A stretch of 64,000 nucleotides of DNA from Flavobacterium anhuiense (GCF_900101855.1 NZ_FMVC01000001.1:647965-711964), one strand, 5' to 3'. Shown: positions 8,835 through 17,630, numbered from the stretch's first letter. A program made the numbers and translations. Notes: generated by a model from the sequence alone, not told the origin.

Positions 8835-9269
8835 TTATTTCACTCCAGTACTTCCAAAGCCTCCTTCACCTCTTGATGTCTCAGAAAGTGTTTCAACTTC
8901 AATCCATTCAGCTCTTTCGTGTTTTGCAATAATCAACTGCGCGATTCGTTCTCCATTTTCGATTACAAAATCGTCATTAGATAAATTTACTAAAATTACT
9001 CCGATTTCTCCTCTGTAATCTGCATCAACAGTTCCTGGCGAATTTAAAACCGTTACACCTTTTTTTGCAGCCAAGCCACTTCTTGGTCTTACTTGTGCTT
9101 CATAACCAATCGGCAACTCGATAAAAAGTCCGGTTTTTACAATGGTTCTTTCTAAAGGTTTTAACGTGATAGGTTCTATAATATTGGCACGAAGATCCAT
9201 TCCTGCAGAGGCAATCGTTTCGTAATTTGGTAAATCGTGCTGTGATTTATTGATAATTTGAATTTTCAT
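8835..9269 (-). CDS. dut: dUTP diphosphatase
   Basis: A 144-residue homotrimeric dUTPase, which hydrolyses dUTP to dUMP and so keeps uracil out of DNA. All the family motifs are visible in order: [36 protein letters not shown] and the C-terminal arm [10 protein letters not shown] that closes over the substrate. Its length is normal. It lies between the flippase and nucleotidyltransferase genes in the leftward operon, an order common in Flavobacteriaceae (recall). Confidence 0.96.
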   Translation of the reverse strand: MKIQIINKSQHDLPNYETIASAGMDLRANIIEPITLKPLERTIVKTGLFIELPIGYEAQVRPRSGLAAKKGVTVLNSPGTVDADYRGEIGVILVNLSNDDFVIENGERIAQLIIAKHERAEWIEVETLSETSRGEGGFGSTGVK

Positions 9270-9296
9270 TTTTGAATATAATTTTCTTAAAACGTC

Positions 9297-10757
9297 TTAT
9301 TTTCTCTTCATTATTCCTTTTATAGTATCTTTTTCAAAATGATATACGAGATACATAAAAGCTAAAAGCAACGGAATTCCAACATAATATTTTTCTCTAA
9401 ATCCGTAAAATGAGATTATTGAAAATAATATGGAAACGCCTAAATAAGCACCAATCTTGTTCATATCATAAGGAATTGGATAATATTTATTTCCTAAAAC
9501 ATAAGAAATAAGCATCATGCTTCCATAAGCTGAAATAGTTGCAATTGCAGATCCGTAATAGCTATATTTCGGAATTAAGAGATAATTTAAAATCAAAGTT
9601 ACAATGGCGCCCACAATAGATATGTATGCTCCAATTTGTGTTTTATCAGTAAGTTTATACCAAACCGATAAATTGTTGTAAATGCCCAAAAAGAAATTTG
9701 CCAAAATAATGAGTGGCACGACTTTCATTGCTTCCCAATATGATTTGTTGTCTAATAACAAATATTTTAAAACGTCCGCAAAAACAATTACACCCAATAA
9801 AATCAACGATCCTAAAATCACAAAATACTTGGTAATAACGGCATAAGTCTGCGGTGCGTTTTCATTTTTTGCGTGGCTAAAAAAGAAGGGCTCAATTCCT
9901 AATCTGAAAGCTGTCGCAAAAAGAACCATAAATAATCCTAATTTGTAACACGCTGAATATGCTCCAACTTCAGATTTTGCTAAATTTTCAGGAAGTAAAT
10001 AACCCAACAAGATTTTATCGAAATGTTCGTTGACAGCAAAAGCCAATCCAGCAACCAAAATTGGAAGCCCGTATTTCATCATTTTTTTCCAAAGAACAGG
10101 ATCGAATTTTCGTCCAAGCGAAAGATAATTTGGAGAAAGTACAATAAATGTGGCTAAACTTGCCAAAAGGTTTGCAATGAAAATATAGGCAATTTGGAAA
10201 TTTTGAACATATAAATTATCCCAAATAGAATTAGGACTTGCCTCTGCCAATTTTGGAAGATATATCAAGAAAAATATATTCAGCAATAAGTTTATCACAA
10301 CATTTCCAATCTTGATGGCTGCATAAACCATTGGTCTCTGATTGGCTCTAAGCTTTGAGAATGGAATTAAAACCAATGCATCTAAAACTAAAATCCAAAT
10401 AGTATAAGTAATATACTGGACATCTACTTCTGCTAAATTTGCCAATGTGTTTCTAAAAATCAATCCGGCGAAAAGAAAAATTATAGAAGTCCAAAATATT
10501 GAAATGGTAGATGTTGCGATTACATTTTTCTTATCCTCTTCGGCACTATAGAATCTAAAAAATGCAGTTTCCATTCCGTAAGAAAGCACTACGTTAAAGA
10601 AAACCATCCAAGACAATACAATCGAAACTTCACCATACTCTGCTGTAGGCAAAATTCCAGTATATAATCTCACTAATAAAAAACTCAGCATTCTTGGTAA
10701 AACTGTAGCCAGTCCGTAAATTGCCGTTTGTTTGAATAGATTTTTATATAATCCCAA
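9297..10757 (-). CDS. Polysaccharide biosynthesis flippase (MOP/Wzx-like)
   Basis: A 486-residue protein with 12-14 hydrophobic segments, of the MOP superfamily of lipid-linked oligosaccharide or lipid II flippases. The N-terminus (LYKNLFKQTAIYGLATVLPR) is the typical start of the Bacteroidota members. No ATG is available there: the start is a TTG at 10755-10757, and an in-frame TAG lies a few codons further upstream. A TATTTTTG promoter element at 10785-10792 would give a leader of about 20 bases, which supports this start. It is the first gene of the envelope operon with dut, the nucleotidyltransferase and the EnvC-like protein. Confidence 0.87.
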   Translation of the reverse strand: MGLYKNLFKQTAIYGLATVLPRMLSFLLVRLYTGILPTAEYGEVSIVLSWMVFFNVVLSYGMETAFFRFYSAEEDKKNVIATSTISIFWTSIIFLFAGLIFRNTLANLAEVDVQYITYTIWILVLDALVLIPFSKLRANQRPMVYAAIKIGNVVINLLLNIFFLIYLPKLAEASPNSIWDNLYVQNFQIAYIFIANLLASLATFIVLSPNYLSLGRKFDPVLWKKMMKYGLPILVAGLAFAVNEHFDKILLGYLLPENLAKSEVGAYSACYKLGLFMVLFATAFRLGIEPFFFSHAKNENAPQTYAVITKYFVILGSLILLGVIVFADVLKYLLLDNKSYWEAMKVVPLIILANFFLGIYNNLSVWYKLTDKTQIGAYISIVGAIVTLILNYLLIPKYSYYGSAIATISAYGSMMLISYVLGNKYYPIPYDMNKIGAYLGVSILFSIISFYGFREKYYVGIPLLLAFMYLVYHFEKDTIKGIMKRK

Positions 10758-10784
10758 AATATAATTCTAATAATGTTTGTAAGA

Positions 10785-10792
10785 CAAAAATA
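10785..10792 (-). promoter_or_regulatory. -7 promoter element (TATTTTTG) of the envelope operon
   Basis: An exact TAnnTTTG match about 28 bases before the TTG start of the flippase gene, the first gene of the leftward operon. No good -33 TTG is seen at the expected distance. Confidence 0.45.
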
Positions 10793-10853
10793 ACCATTTC
10801 TTTTGTTTAATGGGTGCTTTTGTTGATGCAATAAAGAAAACTTCTGATTGTTT

Positions 10854-11300
10854 TTAAACCGTTAATTTCTTTTCGTCCAAAATTTTTACAAAATGAAATC
10901 CTCGCGGAGCGTAACCCTGATTATAATAAAATCGATGAGCACCAAAATTTCCAGTAAATGCGTCCAAAACGATACTGCTGCAATTTAATTCGATAGCTTT
11001 TTTATCAACATAATCGGTAAGCATTTTCCCGATTCCTTTAGATCGATATTCTGGATTAACAACAAAATTGTCAATCTCAAGATATTTTCCTGTCCAAAGT
11101 TTTGTAGCCGACCAGCAACCTGTTAATCCAAGACAAATATCATCTTCAAAAACTGCAATTTGAATATAATTATGCGGAAGCATTTCAGAAAGAAATGATT
11201 TATATTTTTCAAGAGAGATATTGGGATATAAAAATCGAATCGTATTGATTTGAGCTGCCATCTCATCGATAGTAGTAAGCTCTTTTATTTGTAAAGCCAT
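10854..11300 (-). CDS. GNAT family N-acetyltransferase
   Basis: A 148-residue GNAT-fold acetyltransferase. The acetyl-CoA binding motif A is visible as NPEYRSKGIGKMLTDYV (about residues 83-99), followed by SSIVLDAFTGNFGAHRFYYNQGY, the usual C-terminal strand and helix. The substrate cannot be read from the sequence; it could be a small molecule or a protein amine. It stands alone, separated from the flippase by about 100 bases and from the ATP synthase genes by the repeat-rich non-coding region. Confidence 0.88.
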   Translation of the reverse strand: MALQIKELTTIDEMAAQINTIRFLYPNISLEKYKSFLSEMLPHNYIQIAVFEDDICLGLTGCWSATKLWTGKYLEIDNFVVNPEYRSKGIGKMLTDYVDKKAIELNCSSIVLDAFTGNFGAHRFYYNQGYAPRGFHFVKILDEKKLTV

Positions 11301-11523
11301 TGTTTAAAAGAAATAAGATTCAAAAATAATTAAAATATAGACTAATAAAATAGACTATCATATTTGAAAAATAAATTAAACTTAACAAAAAAAGAAGAAA
11401 AGTGTTACAATATATTCTTAAATTACTTATCTTTAGATAATTATATACGCTTTTTTAACACAACATGTGAAATATATAAAATAGAGGTGAAAATTATGTA
11501 ACATTTTTTTAACAGTCTTTATT
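11301..11523. other. A+T-rich spacer upstream of the repeat array
   Basis: No coding sequence is visible on either strand. It holds the upstream region of the GNAT gene and several A/T tracts. The only local structure noted is the short palindrome TTATCTTTAGATAA (about 11427-11440). Confidence 0.6.
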
Positions 11524-11531
11524 TAAATTTG
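11524..11531 (+). promoter_or_regulatory. -7 promoter element (TAAATTTG) reading into the palindromic array
   Basis: An exact TAnnTTTG match whose predicted start site, 5-8 bases downstream, falls at the first unit of the 44-base repeat array. No gene follows on this strand, so it would make a non-coding RNA. A TTG -33 element is not obvious. Confidence 0.4.
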
Positions 11532-11535
11532 TTAC

Positions 11536-11803
11536 AAAGGGAATGAGAAAGCTAGTACAACCCTTTAAAAAAAGAAAGCACTGGGACTGATAAAGCTTGT
11601 TTGTTCCCATAAAAGACAAAGCATAAGGGATTGATTCAGCTGTATTGTAACCCTAATAAAAACAGAGCACTGGGACTAATAAAGCTTGTTTGTTCCCATA
11701 AAAGACAAAGCACAAGGGATTGATTCTGCTGTATTGTAACCCTTAAAAAAACAGAGCATTGGGATTAATAAAGCTAGTTTGTTCCCATGAAAGACAAAGC
11801 ACA
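11536..11803 (+). repeat. Six-unit tandem palindromic array (about 44.5-base period)
   Basis: Six imperfect palindromes follow one another. Each begins GGGA and ends CCC 25-27 bases later, with a palindromic centre containing AGCT (AAGCTT, CAGCTG or AGCTAG). The GGG blocks start at 11539, 11583, 11627, 11672, 11716 and 11761, giving spacings of 44, 44, 45, 44 and 45. The linkers are also conserved (AAAAGACAAAGCA or AAAAACAGAGCA). From unit 2 onwards, two sub-types alternate, giving a precise 89-base higher-order period (GCAY at 11578, 11667 and 11756). Linkers are repeated rather than unique, so this is not a CRISPR array. Function unknown; a multi-hairpin RNA or a protein-binding array are the main options. 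Confidence 0.9.
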
Positions 11804-11821
11804 CAGAGTTAATCTGTCTAT

Positions 11822-11882
11822 TTTTATAAAATGGTAGTGATTCTCAACTTAACTATAATTTGAGAATCACCATTTTATAAAA
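11822..11882. terminator. Long hairpin after the array
   Basis: The arms at 11822-11847 and 11860-11882 pair over 23 bases, with a single 3-base bulge (TAG) and a 12-base loop. The stem begins TTTTATAAAATGG. A T-rich stretch follows, so it could end a transcript coming from the array, but it is longer than a normal terminator and may have another role. Confidence 0.7.
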
Positions 11883-11914
11883 GTATTTTTAAAAAAGAAT
11901 AAAACTTCCAATAA

Positions 11915-11950
11915 AAAAGAAAAGCCAGCTAATGCTGGCTTTCTTTTTAT
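11915..11950. terminator. Terminator of the ATP synthase operon
   Basis: The stem AAAGCCAGC/GCTGGCTTT (11921-11942) with loop TAAT is flanked by A- and T-runs. It lies just past the atpG stop codon on the minus strand and can also stop transcripts from the array on the plus strand. Confidence 0.85.
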
Positions 11951-11965
11951 TTATTATGTAATAGA

Positions 11966-12826
11966 TTATCCATTTAAAGCTTCTGCTCCACCAACAATTT
12001 CCAAAATCTCACTTGTAATCGCAGCCTGACGAGCTTTGTTATAAGTTAATTTTAATTGGTTTCTTAAAGCTGTTGCGTTATCTGTCGCTTTGTGCATTGC
12101 AGTCATACGCGCGCCATGCTCAGAAGCGAATGAATCGCGGATACCTTTGTATAATTGTGTTTTTAAAGACTTAGGGATTAAAGCCAGTACAATTTCTTCT
12201 TTTCCTGGTTCAAAAATATAATCTCCAGAAGTTGCAGCTTTATCAGTATTAATAGGAGCTAACGGTAAAAACTGTTCTACTTGAACAATTTGAGTTGCAG
12301 CATTTTTAAACTGATTGTAAACTAACTCAATTCTGTCATATTCTCCAGTTAAAAACTTTTGTGTCAAATCATCTGCAATTCCAGCAACATTTTCAAATGT
12401 CAAATGATCAAAAATTGCATTATGATGACCGTGAACTTTATGAGTTTTGCTTAAAGCATCACTTCCTTTTTTACCAATAGCAAAAACATCAACTTGCTTT
12501 CCTGCATAAAAATCAGTACGATTTTTAATCTCTTTAATAATATTTGAATTGAAAGCACCACATAAACCTCTGTTTGAAGTTACAGCTACTAACAATACTT
12601 TTTTTACTTCACGTTGTGTAGTGTAATCTCCTCCTACTTCACCTTCTAGTGTAGCAGAAAGATCTTGCAATAACTCTGTTAATTTCTCGGCATAAGGACG
12701 CATTGCAGTGATTGCATCTTGTGCTTTCTTAAGCTTTGCAGCAGAAACCATTTTCATAGCCGATGTAATCTGCATCGTCGATGAAACGGAAGTAATTCTA
12801 TTACGGATTTCCTTTAAATTTGCCAT
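11966..12826 (-). CDS. atpG: ATP synthase F1 subunit gamma
   Basis: The 286-residue central-stalk subunit of F1Fo ATP synthase, which couples rotation of the c ring to catalysis in the alpha/beta hexamer. The N-terminal helix (EIRNRITSVSSTMQITSAMK), VTSNRGLCGAFN and the C-terminal helix (RMTAMHKATDNATALRNQL, near EILEIVGGAEAL) are all conserved. It is the last gene of the operon. Normally atpD and atpC would follow; here a terminator and the non-coding repeat region follow instead. A short repeat lies between it and atpA. Confidence 0.97.
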   Translation of the reverse strand: MANLKEIRNRITSVSSTMQITSAMKMVSAAKLKKAQDAITAMRPYAEKLTELLQDLSATLEGEVGGDYTTQREVKKVLLVAVTSNRGLCGAFNSNIIKEIKNRTDFYAGKQVDVFAIGKKGSDALSKTHKVHGHHNAIFDHLTFENVAGIADDLTQKFLTGEYDRIELVYNQFKNAATQIVQVEQFLPLAPINTDKAATSGDYIFEPGKEEIVLALIPKSLKTQLYKGIRDSFASEHGARMTAMHKATDNATALRNQLKLTYNKARQAAITSEILEIVGGAEALNG

Positions 12827-12834
12827 CTATTGTA

Positions 12835-12911
12835 GTTGTTGGTTGTTAGTTGTTGGTTGATAGTTACTTGGATAATTCCAAAACAATCAACCAACAACCG
12901 TCAACTAATAA
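12835..12911. repeat. Inverted repeat between atpA and atpG
   Basis: GTTGTTGGTTGA (12849-12860) pairs with TCAACCAACAAC (12887-12898), and the left arm is itself preceded by a tandem copy of the same GTTGTTGGTTG unit. It resembles a mobile intergenic palindrome, and here it lies inside the ATP synthase operon. Confidence 0.65.
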
Positions 12912-14489
12912 TTAGTTATATTTTGCTGAAATTTCTTTTGCTGCTTTTTCAATAACGTCAGTAATAGCATCATCTAATTTACCAGCTTTCAAAGCGTTAA
13001 GTGTATCTTTATGTTTGCTGTTTAAGTACGCTAAGAAATCTGCTTCGAATTCTTTAACTTTATTAACAGGAACATTTCTTAATAAGTTTTTAGAACCAGC
13101 ATAGATAATAGCTACTTGGTTTTCAACTGTATAAGGATCATTTAAACCTTGTTTCAAAATCTCAACGTTTCTTTTACCTTTTTCAATTACGTTTAAAGTA
13201 ACAGAATCTAAGTCAGAACCAAATTTAGCGAAAGCTTCTAATTCACGGAATTGAGCTTGGTCTAATTTTAAAGTTCCAGAAACTTTTTTCATTGACTTAA
13301 TTTGAGCATTACCTCCAACACGAGATACAGAGATACCTACGTTAATTGCAGGACGAACCCCAGAGTTGAACAAATCTCCATCAAGGAAAATCTGACCATC
13401 TGTAATAGAGATTACGTTTGTTGGGATATATGCAGAAACGTCACCAGCTTGAGTTTCGATAATTGGTAAAGCAGTTAATGAACCGCCACCTTTTACGATA
13501 GATTTGATAGAATCTGGTAAATCGTTCATGTTTTTAGCGATACCATCATCAGCGATTACTTTACAAGCACGCTCTAATAAACGAGAGTGTAAGTAGAAAA
13601 CGTCTCCAGGGTAAGCCTCACGTCCCGGTGGTCTTCTTAATAAAAGAGAAACCTCACGGTAAGCAACAGCTTGTTTAGACAAGTCATCATAAACGATAAG
13701 AGCTGGACGACCTGAATCTCTGAAGTACTCTCCAATAGCAGCACCAGCGAATGGAGCATAAACTTGCATTGGAGCTGGGTCAGAAGCATTAGCAGCAACG
13801 ATAACTGTATAAGCCATTGCTCCTTTTTCTTCTAACATTTTCGCGATTCCTGCTACAGTTGAAGCTTTTTGTCCAATTGCAACATATATACAGAATACAG
13901 GTTTTCCTGCATCGTAAAATTCTTTTTGGTTTAAGATTGTATCGATACAAACAGTTGATTTACCTGTTTGACGGTCACCAATAACAAGCTCACGTTGTCC
14001 ACGACCAACTGGGATCATAGCATCAACTGCTTTTACACCTGTTTGTAATGGCTCAGTTACTGGCTGACGGAAGATAACTCCAGGAGCTTTTCTTTCTAAA
14101 GGCATTTCGTATAAGTCACCACCGATTGGTCCTTTTCCATCAATTGGAAAACCAAGAGTGTTAACTACACGTCCTACCATTTGCTCACCAACTTTAAGAG
14201 AAGCAATACGTTGAGTTCTTTTTGCTGTAGATCCTTCTTTAATTCCTGTTGATGGTCCTAATAATACAACCCCAACATTATCCTCCTCAAGATTCAATAC
14301 GATACCTTCCATACCGTTATCAAATTCCACTAACTCTCCATATTGTACATTAGATAGCCCGTAAACACGAGCAATACCGTCTCCAACTTGAAGTACTGAT
14401 CCTACTTCCTCTAGCGTAGCACCAGATTCAAAACCTTCTACTTGCTTTCTTAATATTGCTGAAATTTCAGCAGGTTTGATTTCCGCCAT
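12912..14489 (-). CDS. atpA: ATP synthase F1 subunit alpha
   Basis: The 525-residue non-catalytic nucleotide-binding subunit of F1. The P-loop GDRQTGKS (near residue 170), the [29 protein letters not shown] block and the [23 protein letters not shown] segment identify it clearly. Its length is slightly above the usual 502-513. It lies between atpH (37 bases upstream) and atpG. Codon choice looks more restricted than in neighbouring accessory genes, as expected for a highly expressed gene (judged by eye). Confidence 0.98.
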   Translation of the reverse strand: MAEIKPAEISAILRKQVEGFESGATLEEVGSVLQVGDGIARVYGLSNVQYGELVEFDNGMEGIVLNLEEDNVGVVLLGPSTGIKEGSTAKRTQRIASLKVGEQMVGRVVNTLGFPIDGKGPIGGDLYEMPLERKAPGVIFRQPVTEPLQTGVKAVDAMIPVGRGQRELVIGDRQTGKSTVCIDTILNQKEFYDAGKPVFCIYVAIGQKASTVAGIAKMLEEKGAMAYTVIVAANASDPAPMQVYAPFAGAAIGEYFRDSGRPALIVYDDLSKQAVAYREVSLLLRRPPGREAYPGDVFYLHSRLLERACKVIADDGIAKNMNDLPDSIKSIVKGGGSLTALPIIETQAGDVSAYIPTNVISITDGQIFLDGDLFNSGVRPAINVGISVSRVGGNAQIKSMKKVSGTLKLDQAQFRELEAFAKFGSDLDSVTLNVIEKGKRNVEILKQGLNDPYTVENQVAIIYAGSKNLLRNVPVNKVKEFEADFLAYLNSKHKDTLNALKAGKLDDAITDVIEKAAKEISAKYN

Positions 14490-14526
14490 CTTAATTTATA
14501 ATTTAGACACTTTTTGTGTTATAAAA

Positions 14527-15060
14527 CTAATTACTTAACTCTCTTTTTAATACTTGTAATCTGTATGCAACAGAAGCGTTGTACTGATTATCTCCTATTC
14601 TCAAAATAAATCCGCCAATGATTGAAGGATCTACTATATTTTCAATTGTAATTTTTTTATCTGATAAAGTTGCAATTTTAGCCAAAACTTTAGCTTCTAA
14701 AGCAGCGTCCATTGGAATAGCTGTTGTAACTTTTGCTACTTGAACGCCATTATTTTCATCAAATAATTTATTGTATTCTACTGCAATTGCATCTAGAATT
14801 TCAAATCTTTTGTTTTCGAATAATAAACGGAACAAACCTTTAGTTACTCCATTTACATTTGCAAAAACTTCTAAAAGAGCACCTTCCTTAACTTCAACAG
14901 TTGTTGTTGGGTTTTGAATAAATGTACTCAATTCTTGATTAGTCTCAATTGCAGTTGCAATTGATTTCATATCGTTATTGACAGCTTCGGCAACACCTTT
15001 AGAGTTTGCTAAGTCTAGAATTGCTTTTGCATAACGAATTGCTGCTCTTGTACTTGCCAT
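14527..15060 (-). CDS. atpH: ATP synthase F1 subunit delta
   Basis: The 177-residue OSCP/delta subunit, which joins the top of F1 to the peripheral stalk. The N-terminal pattern (RAAIRYAKAILDLANSKG) and the C-terminal SIIGGFILRIGDNQYNASVAYRLQVLKREL are family hallmarks. It lies four bases after atpF and 37 bases before atpA in the same operon. Confidence 0.95.
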   Translation of the reverse strand: MASTRAAIRYAKAILDLANSKGVAEAVNNDMKSIATAIETNQELSTFIQNPTTTVEVKEGALLEVFANVNGVTKGLFRLLFENKRFEILDAIAVEYNKLFDENNGVQVAKVTTAIPMDAALEAKVLAKIATLSDKKITIENIVDPSIIGGFILRIGDNQYNASVAYRLQVLKRELSN

Positions 15061-15064
15061 AATC

Positions 15065-15565
15065 TTAGTTTAACTTTACGTCACCTAACATTTTCTCAAC
15101 CAATTTAGTTTGAGATTCTTTGTTAGATAATTCTTCTTTCAATAATTTTTCAGCAATACTCAATGATAGAGAAGAAACTTGAGATTTCAATTCCGCCATT
15201 GCAGCATTTTTTTCGCTTTCGATAGCTGCTTTAGCTTGGTCAATCATTTTTTGACCAACTTCTTGAGCTTCGTTTTTAGAATCAGCAATCATTTTCTCTT
15301 TCATTTCGCGAGCTTCTTTCAACATCGCGTCACGTTCAGCACGAGCTTCATTCAAAATTCTTTGATTGTCAGCTTGTAAATTTTCCATCTCTCTCTTTGC
15401 GTTTTCAGCAGAAAGCAATGCATTTTTAATACCTTCTTCTCTTGCAGTAATAGATTCCATAATTGGTTTCCAAGCAAATTTTACTAAAAGTAAAATCAAT
15501 ATTACCAAGATTAAAGCTTGCCAGAAGAATAATCCGAATGAAAAATCGTTAATTAACTTATCCAT
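15065..15565 (-). CDS. atpF: ATP synthase Fo subunit b
   Basis: The 166-residue peripheral-stalk subunit. One N-terminal membrane helix (about residues 8-28, FGLFFWQALILVILILLLV) is followed by FAWKPIMESITAREEGIKNAL and a long charged helix, the standard b-subunit layout. It dimerises and holds F1 against rotation through the delta subunit, whose gene comes next. Confidence 0.95.
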   Translation of the reverse strand: MDKLINDFSFGLFFWQALILVILILLLVKFAWKPIMESITAREEGIKNALLSAENAKREMENLQADNQRILNEARAERDAMLKEAREMKEKMIADSKNEAQEVGQKMIDQAKAAIESEKNAAMAELKSQVSSLSLSIAEKLLKEELSNKESQTKLVEKMLGDVKLN

Positions 15566-15655
15566 TTTATATAACTATATTAAATATTTAATTTCTTTTT
15601 TAAAAGTAACAACATCTTTAACCAACCGTTAAAGATGCTGTTATTTCTCTCTTTA

Positions 15656-15853
15656 TTATTTTCCTAAGATTAAAGCAGCGAATGCTAAACCTTCTAATAA
15701 AGCCGCGATAATAATCATCGCAGTTTGAATTTTACCAGCAGCTTCTGGCTGACGAGCAATAGCGTCCATAGCAGATCCACCGATTTTACCTAAACCTAAA
15801 CCTGCACCGATTACTACTAAACCAGCACCTACTAAAGTTGGAATTGTTCCCAT
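15656..15853 (-). CDS. atpE: ATP synthase Fo subunit c
   Basis: The 65-residue c-ring hairpin. Two hydrophobic helices flank the polar loop (ARQPEAAGKIQ), and the second carries the ion-binding carboxylate in AALLEGLAFAALI. The residues after this Glu (Gly, Leu) differ from the Ser/Thr pattern of Na+-driven rings, so proton coupling is likely (inference). It lies between atpB and atpF. Confidence 0.96.
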   Translation of the reverse strand: MGTIPTLVGAGLVVIGAGLGLGKIGGSAMDAIARQPEAAGKIQTAMIIIAALLEGLAFAALILGK

Positions 15854-15887
15854 AACTATTTATATATATAAAATTAAACTTCTAAAA

Positions 15888-17063
15888 TTAAATAATCGCA
15901 GTTTCGTCTTCGTGGTGGTGAGCGTGATCATGATCTTGAACAGCCATACCAATAAACAATGATGATAACATTGTGAAGATAAACGCTTGTAAAAATGCAA
16001 CTAAAACTTCAATAACAGAGATAAACAAAGTTAATCCTAATGAGATTGGCAAATCTGCTGCTAAATTTTTTCCAACAAAGATCATTGCAATTAAACTCAT
16101 AATTACTACGTGACCTGCAGTAATGTTTGCGTATAAACGAATTAATAATGCGAATGGTTTTGTTAATGTTCCTAAAACCTCAATTGGAGCTAAGATAATT
16201 TTCATTGGAACTGGCACTCCTGGCATCCAGAAGATGTGTCCCCAATAATCTTTGTTTGCACTAAATTGAGTAATGATAAATGTAAAGGCCGCTAAACAAA
16301 CTGTAATAGCAATGTTTCCTGTTACGTTGATTCCTAGTGGAGTCATTCCTAATAAGTTTAAAACCCAAACAAAGAAAAATACAGTTAATAGGTAACCCAT
16401 ATATTTACGGTATTTTTTCTCTCCAATATTAGGAACTGCAATTTCATCTCTGATGAAAATTACAAGTGGTTCTAAAACTCTACCAAATCCTGTTGGGATT
16501 GGTCCTTTTTTGTATGATTTTGCTAAACCAGTAAACATGAAGAACAATAATACTGATACGAAAAGCATTGAAACAACATTTTTAGTAATTGAAAAATCTA
16601 ATGGTTTTTCGTTTGATGGATGACCGTGCTCATCAAAGTTGATTGTTCCGGCAGCATCTGTTTTGTAAATTTTACCGTGAACTAATTTGTAGTAGCTACC
16701 ATCAACTTCTGCAACTTCTTCTCCGTGGTGTAATTTTGAAGAAGAGAAAACTTTTAAACCTCCATCAATAAGGATAACTGGTAATGAGAAACCGTAGTGT
16801 TTATTTTCTTTTTCATCTGAAAAGAAAACAAAGTCATGAGAATCTTGTAAGTGGTGATCAATAAAAGCATCCACTTTTGCCTTTGGGTCAAGAGCAACAT
16901 GCTCTCCTTCTTGGTGAGCATTATGTGAAACTACTTTCTCTTCATGAGCAGTTTCAGTTTGAACATGCGTCGAGTCACTCTCTGGATTTGCAAAACCCAT
17001 AATCGGTAGAGAAGCTACAAAAGCAGCAAGAATAAAGCTGAGTGGTTTGTTTGAAATCACCAT
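15888..17063 (-). CDS. atpB: ATP synthase Fo subunit a
   Basis: The 391-residue a subunit, which forms the proton half-channels against the c ring. The essential arginine is in LLIRLYANITAGHVV. Compared with about 270 residues in E. coli it has a long N-terminal extension: a signal-peptide-like segment (about 1-25) followed by a His-rich soluble part of about 130 residues with little similarity outside Bacteroidota. The C-terminus is also His-rich (DHDHAHHHEDE). A good promoter (TTG, 17-base spacer, TACCTTTG) lies upstream, so the operon can start here. Confidence 0.95.
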   Translation of the reverse strand: MVISNKPLSFILAAFVASLPIMGFANPESDSTHVQTETAHEEKVVSHNAHQEGEHVALDPKAKVDAFIDHHLQDSHDFVFFSDEKENKHYGFSLPVILIDGGLKVFSSSKLHHGEEVAEVDGSYYKLVHGKIYKTDAAGTINFDEHGHPSNEKPLDFSITKNVVSMLFVSVLLFFMFTGLAKSYKKGPIPTGFGRVLEPLVIFIRDEIAVPNIGEKKYRKYMGYLLTVFFFVWVLNLLGMTPLGINVTGNIAITVCLAAFTFIITQFSANKDYWGHIFWMPGVPVPMKIILAPIEVLGTLTKPFALLIRLYANITAGHVVIMSLIAMIFVGKNLAADLPISLGLTLFISVIEVLVAFLQAFIFTMLSSLFIGMAVQDHDHAHHHEDETAII

Positions 17064-17105
17064 ATCGTGGAAAATCTTATTTTTTTACGTTTCTAAAATT
17101 TGGTG

Positions 17106-17133
17106 CAAAGGTACATTTTTTATTAATATTCAA
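17106..17133 (-). promoter_or_regulatory. Promoter of the atpB-E-F-H-A-G operon
   Basis: TTG (minus-strand reading of 17131-17133), a 17-base spacer and TACCTTTG (17106-17113) together match the Flavobacterium consensus TTG-N17-23-TAnnTTTG. The predicted start site lies about 35 bases upstream of atpB. Confidence 0.65.
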
Positions 17134-17181
17134 AAGGATATGAAAAATTATTTTTAAACCTTGTTTTAAAGAATTGTTATT

Positions 17182-17574
17182 TTAAGGCTTTTCATTTAAT
17201 AATCGGACAGTTAAAAGCGTCTGAAATAACAAAAACAGCACAAATGTTATAAAAAAACTGACTTTTTCAATATTGGTTTCCCCAGTTTGATTTTTTAAAA
17301 TTGGCTGCAGAACTAAATAGGCTAATAACATTTGTGTAAAAGTTCCAAATAGAAATGTCATTCCAACGATTTCAAAATTCTTCTTTTTTACTACTAATAA
17401 TATAAGGTATAATAAAGATGAAATTATGAAGAAGGATAAATACAGTAATTCTAAACTGTAATGAAATTTCTCCGTATTAATTTCACTAAAGAAAAAAACG
17501 GCTTTATGTAGAATATAAGTTCCTAAAGCAAGGCATAACAAATAAAAAATCGGTTTGTAATTTTTTGAAAGCAT
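17182..17574 (-). CDS. Small four-helix membrane protein (DUF6168-like)
   Basis: A 130-residue protein with four hydrophobic segments (about residues 8-28, 42-62, 70-92 and 105-122) separated by short charged loops. I recall a family named DUF6168 in this position in Flavobacteriaceae, but that name is from memory. It sits between the AtpZ-like gene and atpB, the place where atpI genes usually occur, so a role in ATP synthase assembly or ion supply is a reasonable inference without direct motif support. The gaps to its neighbours are 56 and 118 bases. Confidence 0.65.
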   Translation of the reverse strand: MLSKNYKPIFYLLCLALGTYILHKAVFFFSEINTEKFHYSLELLYLSFFIISSLLYLILLVVKKKNFEIVGMTFLFGTFTQMLLAYLVLQPILKNQTGETNIEKVSFFITFVLFLLFQTLLTVRLLNEKP

Positions 17575-17630
17575 TTGAAATAATTTTTGTGCAAAGATGC
17601 AACTTTTATCTCAAGGCATTTTACTTACAA

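Noticed and set aside
11536..11803. Array of evenly spaced palindromic repeats as a possible CRISPR
   Set aside because: The segments between the palindromes are repeated as well, so there are no unique spacers, and no cas gene is in the window.
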